Shown: positions 5,817 to 8,021 of the stretch, in pieces
Position numbering within the stretch: position 1 is the stretch's first letter
Layout of the letters: each line of letters opens with the position of its first letter
Translations under genes and position numbers: made by a program
Assembly (NCBI GenBank): GCA_031273705.1
Contig: JAISRJ010000074.1
Location: 1-8,021, forward strand
DNA from: Clostridiales bacterium
GTDB taxonomy: Bacteria > Bacillota > Clostridia > Lachnospirales > WQUN01
Direction: 5' to 3'
Length of the DNA stretch: 8,021 nt
The notes under the pieces: generated by a model
What the model was told of the DNA's origin: nothing
Seen by the model: only the letters and a program-made list of their open reading frames with translations
Databases searched by the model: none

Positions 5817-6665
5817 TTACTCCAATCGCGAATTCATTTTTCTAAAATCGCTGGGCGAGCAGCCTTTGTATTGCTTAAAAACTTTATTAAACTCGCTGAG
5901 GCTTCCGAAACCTGAAGCCATAGCGGCTTCCGATATACTTACATTGTTTTCGGCCAAAAGCAGCTCCGTATTTCTTAGTCGGACACTAATAAGAAATTCG
6001 CTGAAAGAAACCCCAATATATTTTTTAAACATGCGAGAAAAATAGAACTTGCTGAACCCCGCAAAATCGGAAATAAAATCTAAAGAGATTGGTTGCGAAT
6101 AGTTTTCCAATATATAGGAGCAAACATCATGCATTCTTTCGGCGTATAGGGTGGCTTTGCGGTCTTTACCGGTCGGCGCGCGAGTAGTCTCAAGACATAG
6201 TTTACCTAGCTCTCCAAAGAACGTAAGTAGCAACGACCACATATGCGCTTCTTTCAATATAATATCCGATGTATGTATTTGATCTACTTCCTTTAATAAT
6301 CGCAGCAAACGCGGCACGGCATCCGAATAAATATTACTTTTATACGCGTGAAACGAGGCAATCAGCGGGAAATTAGCGCGGAATTCATAAATAAAGGTCA
6401 AAGGCGACAACGAGAACTGAAATACCAAAGATTTTTTCATTTCGCTGGACTTAATTGAATGAATTTCACACGGAAACACGATTACAAAATCGTCTTTGTT
6501 CAGTTCAAATGGGACAGAGTTTATTTCCATGATGTAATTGTTTTGCATCGGCGCGACAATTTCTACCTCCGAATGCCAATGCGGAGGAAATAGGCAAGGC
6601 GCAGGGTCGCGGCTCACGTTTATAGAAGATCGTTCTAACCTAAGATCTTCACGATATTTATCCAA
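5817..6665 (-). CDS. AraC-family transcriptional regulator with N-terminal cupin domain, TTG start
   Basis: Protein of 282 residues. The N-terminal half is a sensor of the AraC cupin type: PPHWHSEVEIV places His29, His31 and Glu33 at the expected pocket. The last hundred residues form the DNA-binding domain, with one helix-turn-helix at about 194-218 (ISLDFISDFAGFSKFYFSRM) and a second at 243-265 (SISEAAMASGFGSLSEFNKV), ending in the usual GCSPSDFRK. The TTG at 6665 is chosen because AAAGGAGG lies 8 bases upstream. A longer reading to the ATG at 6830 adds 55 low-complexity residues without family resemblance, runs across a promoter and would give 337 residues. The gene lies 161 bases upstream of, and on the same strand as, the sugar operon, which it presumably activates in response to the imported compound. 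Confidence 0.88.
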   Translation of the reverse strand: MDKYREDLRLERSSINVSRDPAPCLFPPHWHSEVEIVAPMQNNYIMEINSVPFELNKDDFVIVFPCEIHSIKSSEMKKSLVFQFSLSPLTFIYEFRANFPLIASFHAYKSNIYSDAVPRLLRLLKEVDQIHTSDIILKEAHMWSLLLTFFGELGKLCLETTRAPTGKDRKATLYAERMHDVCSYILENYSQPISLDFISDFAGFSKFYFSRMFKKYIGVSFSEFLISVRLRNTELLLAENNVSISEAAMASGFGSLSEFNKVFKQYKGCSPSDFRKMNSRLE

Positions 6666-6672
6666 AAAGCAA

Positions 6673-6680
6673 GCCTCCTT
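6673..6680 (-). promoter_or_regulatory. Ribosome binding site that fixes the AraC TTG start
   Basis: The minus strand reads AAAGGAGG, then eight bases, then TTG GAT AAA. This is the only strong Shine-Dalgarno match near the 5' end of the regulator gene and decides the start at 6665 in place of the upstream ATG at 6830. Confidence 0.85.
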
Positions 6681-6718
6681 TGTGTTTATAGCGTTTGGCA
6701 AATGATTTCGCTTGCGGG

Positions 6719-6728
6719 TATATAAGTG
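6719..6728 (+). repeat. TATATAAGTG element, copy 1
   Basis: Exact 10-mer shared with 6890-6899, 171 bp away. Flanks are also alike: a GGCAA upstream in both, and a GGTTT(G/A)CC followed by AATT and then TTGG downstream in both. This copy lies in the predicted untranslated leader of the AraC gene. Confidence 0.6.
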
Positions 6729-6759
6729 GTTTGCCGAATTTCCTTGGTTTCCCTGCCTT

Positions 6760-6768
6760 ATTATACCA
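6760..6768 (-). promoter_or_regulatory. Candidate extended -10 promoter for the AraC gene
   Basis: The minus strand carries TGGTATAAT, a perfect -10 hexamer (6760-6765) with the TGn extension that can replace a -35 box. No good -35 is seen at 16-18 bases. Transcription would start near 6753, about 88 bases before the TTG start. This position inside the longer ATG-started reading frame supports the shorter protein. Confidence 0.6.
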
Positions 6769-6841
6769 AAGACTAACAATTTGGGAAAGGATTCGCCTTT
6801 GCTCCGCGCCATTTTTTTCTTACACTCCATTTTTTTCTTCC

Positions 6842-6870
6842 TTGATTTGACTGTGCTTTTGGGCTATAAT
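6842..6870 (+). promoter_or_regulatory. Sigma-70-type promoter for the activase gene
   Basis: TTGATT (6842-6847) and a perfect TATAAT (6865-6870) are separated by 17 bases, the best promoter match in the window. Transcription would begin near 6877, leaving about 63 untranslated bases before the TTG start at 6940. Confidence 0.75.
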
Positions 6871-6883
6871 CGTTATGGCAATC

Positions 6884-6907
6884 AACCGATATATAAGTGA
6901 TTCGGTT
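6884..6907 (+). promoter_or_regulatory. Dyad in the activase leader, possible operator or hairpin
   Basis: AACCGA (6884-6889) and TCGGTT (6902-6907) form inverted arms around a 12-base centre. Partly matching outer flanks (GGCAATC on the left, TTTACCAAT on the right) extend the symmetry imperfectly. The dyad lies just downstream of the predicted transcription start, a place where a repressor would block elongation. It also encloses the second TATATAAGTG copy. A weak RNA hairpin is the alternative. Confidence 0.45.
6890..6899 (+). repeat. TATATAAGTG element, copy 2
   Basis: Exact match to 6719-6728, in the same orientation, and lying in the centre of the AACCGA/TCGGTT dyad. It falls in the leader of the activase transcript, so each of the two divergent transcripts carries one copy or its complement. 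Confidence 0.6.
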
Positions 6908-6939
6908 TACCAATCAGAATTCACTTGGGGGGCAGGCTA

Positions 6940-8021
6940 TTGGACTATAAGCTGGGGATTGATATAGGTTCTACCACTATAAAATTAGTTGCTTTGGATT
7001 CTTTCAATAACATAAAATATAGAAAATACCAAAGACATCTTTCAAATATTCAGGAAACTTTACTGGAAATGGCGAATGAATTATATCAACAATTGGGAGA
7101 CATTAATTTCGCGGCCATGATAACAGGCTCCGGGGGGTTATCCCTGGCGGGGTGGGTCGGCTTCGATTTTATTCAAGAAGTAATCGCCGTGTCTAAAGCT
7201 ATCGAGACATACGCGCCGTCGGCCGATTGCGCTATTGAAATAGGCGGTGAGGACGCAAAAATCATATACATCACAGGCGGTATGGAACAACGAATGAACG
7301 GTATCTGCGCGGGCGGCACAGGGTCTTTCATCGATCAAATGTCCGCTCTGCTGCAAACTGACGCCGAAGGACTAAACAAACTAGCGGAAGATTATAAAGT
7401 CATATATCCGATTGCCGCTCGATGCGGCGTGTTCGCCAAAAGCGACATTCAACCTCTAATAAACGAAGGAGCCGCCAAGCCTGATCTGGCTGTTTCTATC
7501 TTTCAAGCAATTGTTAATCAAACTATATCCGGACTTGCCTGCGGAAAACCTATTCGTGGAAACGTCGCTTTTCTGGGCGGACCACTCACATTCTTACCGG
7601 AATTACGAAAGAGATTCGCGGAAACTCTCAACCTAACCAATGAAAATATTATCGCTCCCGAAAATTCCCATTTATTTGCCGCTCTCGGCGGCTCTTTATC
7701 GGCGGACGGCGAAAAAATTATTTCTCTTACTTCTTTAATCAGTAATCTGCAATCCGAAAAACAGCTATCCATAGAAATTAACCGTTTATCCCCGCTATTC
7801 GCTAATGAGGAGGAATATGACGCGTTCGCGGCTAGGCACGGTTCACGCAAGGCGGCGCAACGAGAGCTGTCGCGTTACGAAGGGGGCGCGTATATTGGGA
7901 TAGACGCCGGTTCCACCACCACAAAAGTGGCGCTAATAAGCGAAACAGGCGAGCTGCTCTATTCATTCTACGCGGGCAACGAGGGGAATCCCCTTAAAAT
8001 GATAACTCACAGTTTGAACGT
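6940..8021 (+). CDS. Large-type acyl-CoA dehydratase activase (BadF/BadG/BcrA/BcrD/HgdC ATPase family), 3' end beyond window
   Basis: The frame stays open for 360 codons from a TTG at 6940 to the edge. HgdC-type activases are ATPases of the actin/hexokinase fold with a [4Fe-4S] cluster that inject electrons into 2-hydroxyacyl-CoA dehydratases. Two copies of the ATPase phosphate motif are seen, GIDIGSTTIKLVAL (6-19) and GIDAGSTTTKVAL (320-332), so this is the long fused form, commonly more than 1000 residues, with a second ATPase domain and dehydratase-like parts to follow. Cluster-ligand cysteines appear at Cys123 (GICAGGTGSF) and Cys162 (AARCGVFAKSD); GGEDAKI (102-108) is also typical. The start is supported by GGGGGG (6927-6932) at a 7-base spacer and a good promoter. 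The long form has no firmly known substrate. Functional linkage to the sugar operon is not evident. Confidence 0.9.
   Translation, partial: MDYKLGIDIGSTTIKLVALDSFNNIKYRKYQRHLSNIQETLLEMANELYQQLGDINFAAMITGSGGLSLAGWVGFDFIQEVIAVSKAIETYAPSADCAIEIGGEDAKIIYITGGMEQRMNGICAGGTGSFIDQMSALLQTDAEGLNKLAEDYKVIYPIAARCGVFAKSDIQPLINEGAAKPDLAVSIFQAIVNQTISGLACGKPIRGNVAFLGGPLTFLPELRKRFAETLNLTNENIIAPENSHLFAALGGSLSADGEKIISLTSLISNLQSEKQLSIEINRLSPLFANEEEYDAFAARHGSRKAAQRELSRYEGGAYIGIDAGSTTTKVALISETGELLYSFYAGNEGNPLKMITHSLN

Larger units (their letters stand above)
6666..6939. other. Divergent regulatory region between AraC gene and activase gene
   Basis: These 274 bases lie between two genes that point away from each other. 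They hold a good plus-strand promoter, a minus-strand extended -10 promoter, a duplicated TATATAAGTG element and a dyad, each described separately. Open frames crossing the region have no ribosome binding site or recognisable protein features. No tRNA or riboswitch fold was recognised. Confidence 0.65.

Noticed and set aside
6666..6830. N-terminal 55-residue extension of the AraC protein beginning with ATG 6830
   Set aside because: No ribosome binding site, low-complexity sequence without family resemblance, and it overlaps a promoter and repeats; the TTG at 6665 has a near-perfect site.
6712..6900. Plus-strand open frame of 62 codons in the divergent region
   Set aside because: It spans the predicted plus-strand promoter, lacks a ribosome binding site and reads like translated noncoding DNA.
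7138..7850. Two minus-strand open frames (7138-7356 and 7518-7850)
   Set aside because: They lie entirely opposite the activase coding sequence, which has conserved motifs on the plus strand; neither has recognisable features.

Overview
The window looks like accessory metabolic DNA from an anaerobic, low-to-moderate-GC Firmicute, most likely a Clostridia-type gut or rumen bacterium. This is inferred from the LplABC-style sugar transporter without its own ATPase, strong AGGAGG-type ribosome binding sites, TTG start codons, and a large-type acyl-CoA dehydratase activase, a family typical of strict anaerobes. No phage, transposon, CRISPR, tRNA or rRNA signal was seen.

Layout, left to right. Bases 1-219 are an AT-rich leader with a promoter candidate for an RpiB/LacA/LacB-family sugar-phosphate isomerase (220-657, +). 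It converges on a five-gene minus-strand operon that is transcribed from right to left: VOC-fold protein (5655-5188), sugar phosphate isomerase/epimerase-type TIM barrel (5191-4361), sugar-binding lipoprotein (4347-2632), LplB-like permease (2570-1641) and LplC-like permease (1627-719). Upstream of it and on the same strand lies an AraC-family regulator (6665-5817). The 161-bp gap between the regulator and the operon holds a 22-bp-spaced direct repeat next to a poor -35 box, which is what an AraC-activated promoter would look like. To the right, a 274-bp divergent intergenic region separates the regulator from a plus-strand gene (6940 to the window edge) for a large acyl-CoA dehydratase activase.

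How the genes may work together (inference): the cell imports a carbohydrate or related polyol or ring compound through the lipoprotein and two permeases, energised by an ATPase encoded elsewhere. The TIM-barrel and VOC proteins, translationally coupled by a 4-bp overlap, transform it. The RpiB-family isomerase may act on a phosphorylated intermediate. The AraC protein, whose cupin domain would sense the ligand, switches the operon on. The substrate cannot be read from the sequence. The activase gene is probably a separate transcription unit.

Two gene starts are corrected here. The AraC gene most likely begins at a TTG preceded by a perfect AAAGGAGG, not at the ATG 165 bases upstream. The activase gene begins at a TTG and runs off the window.
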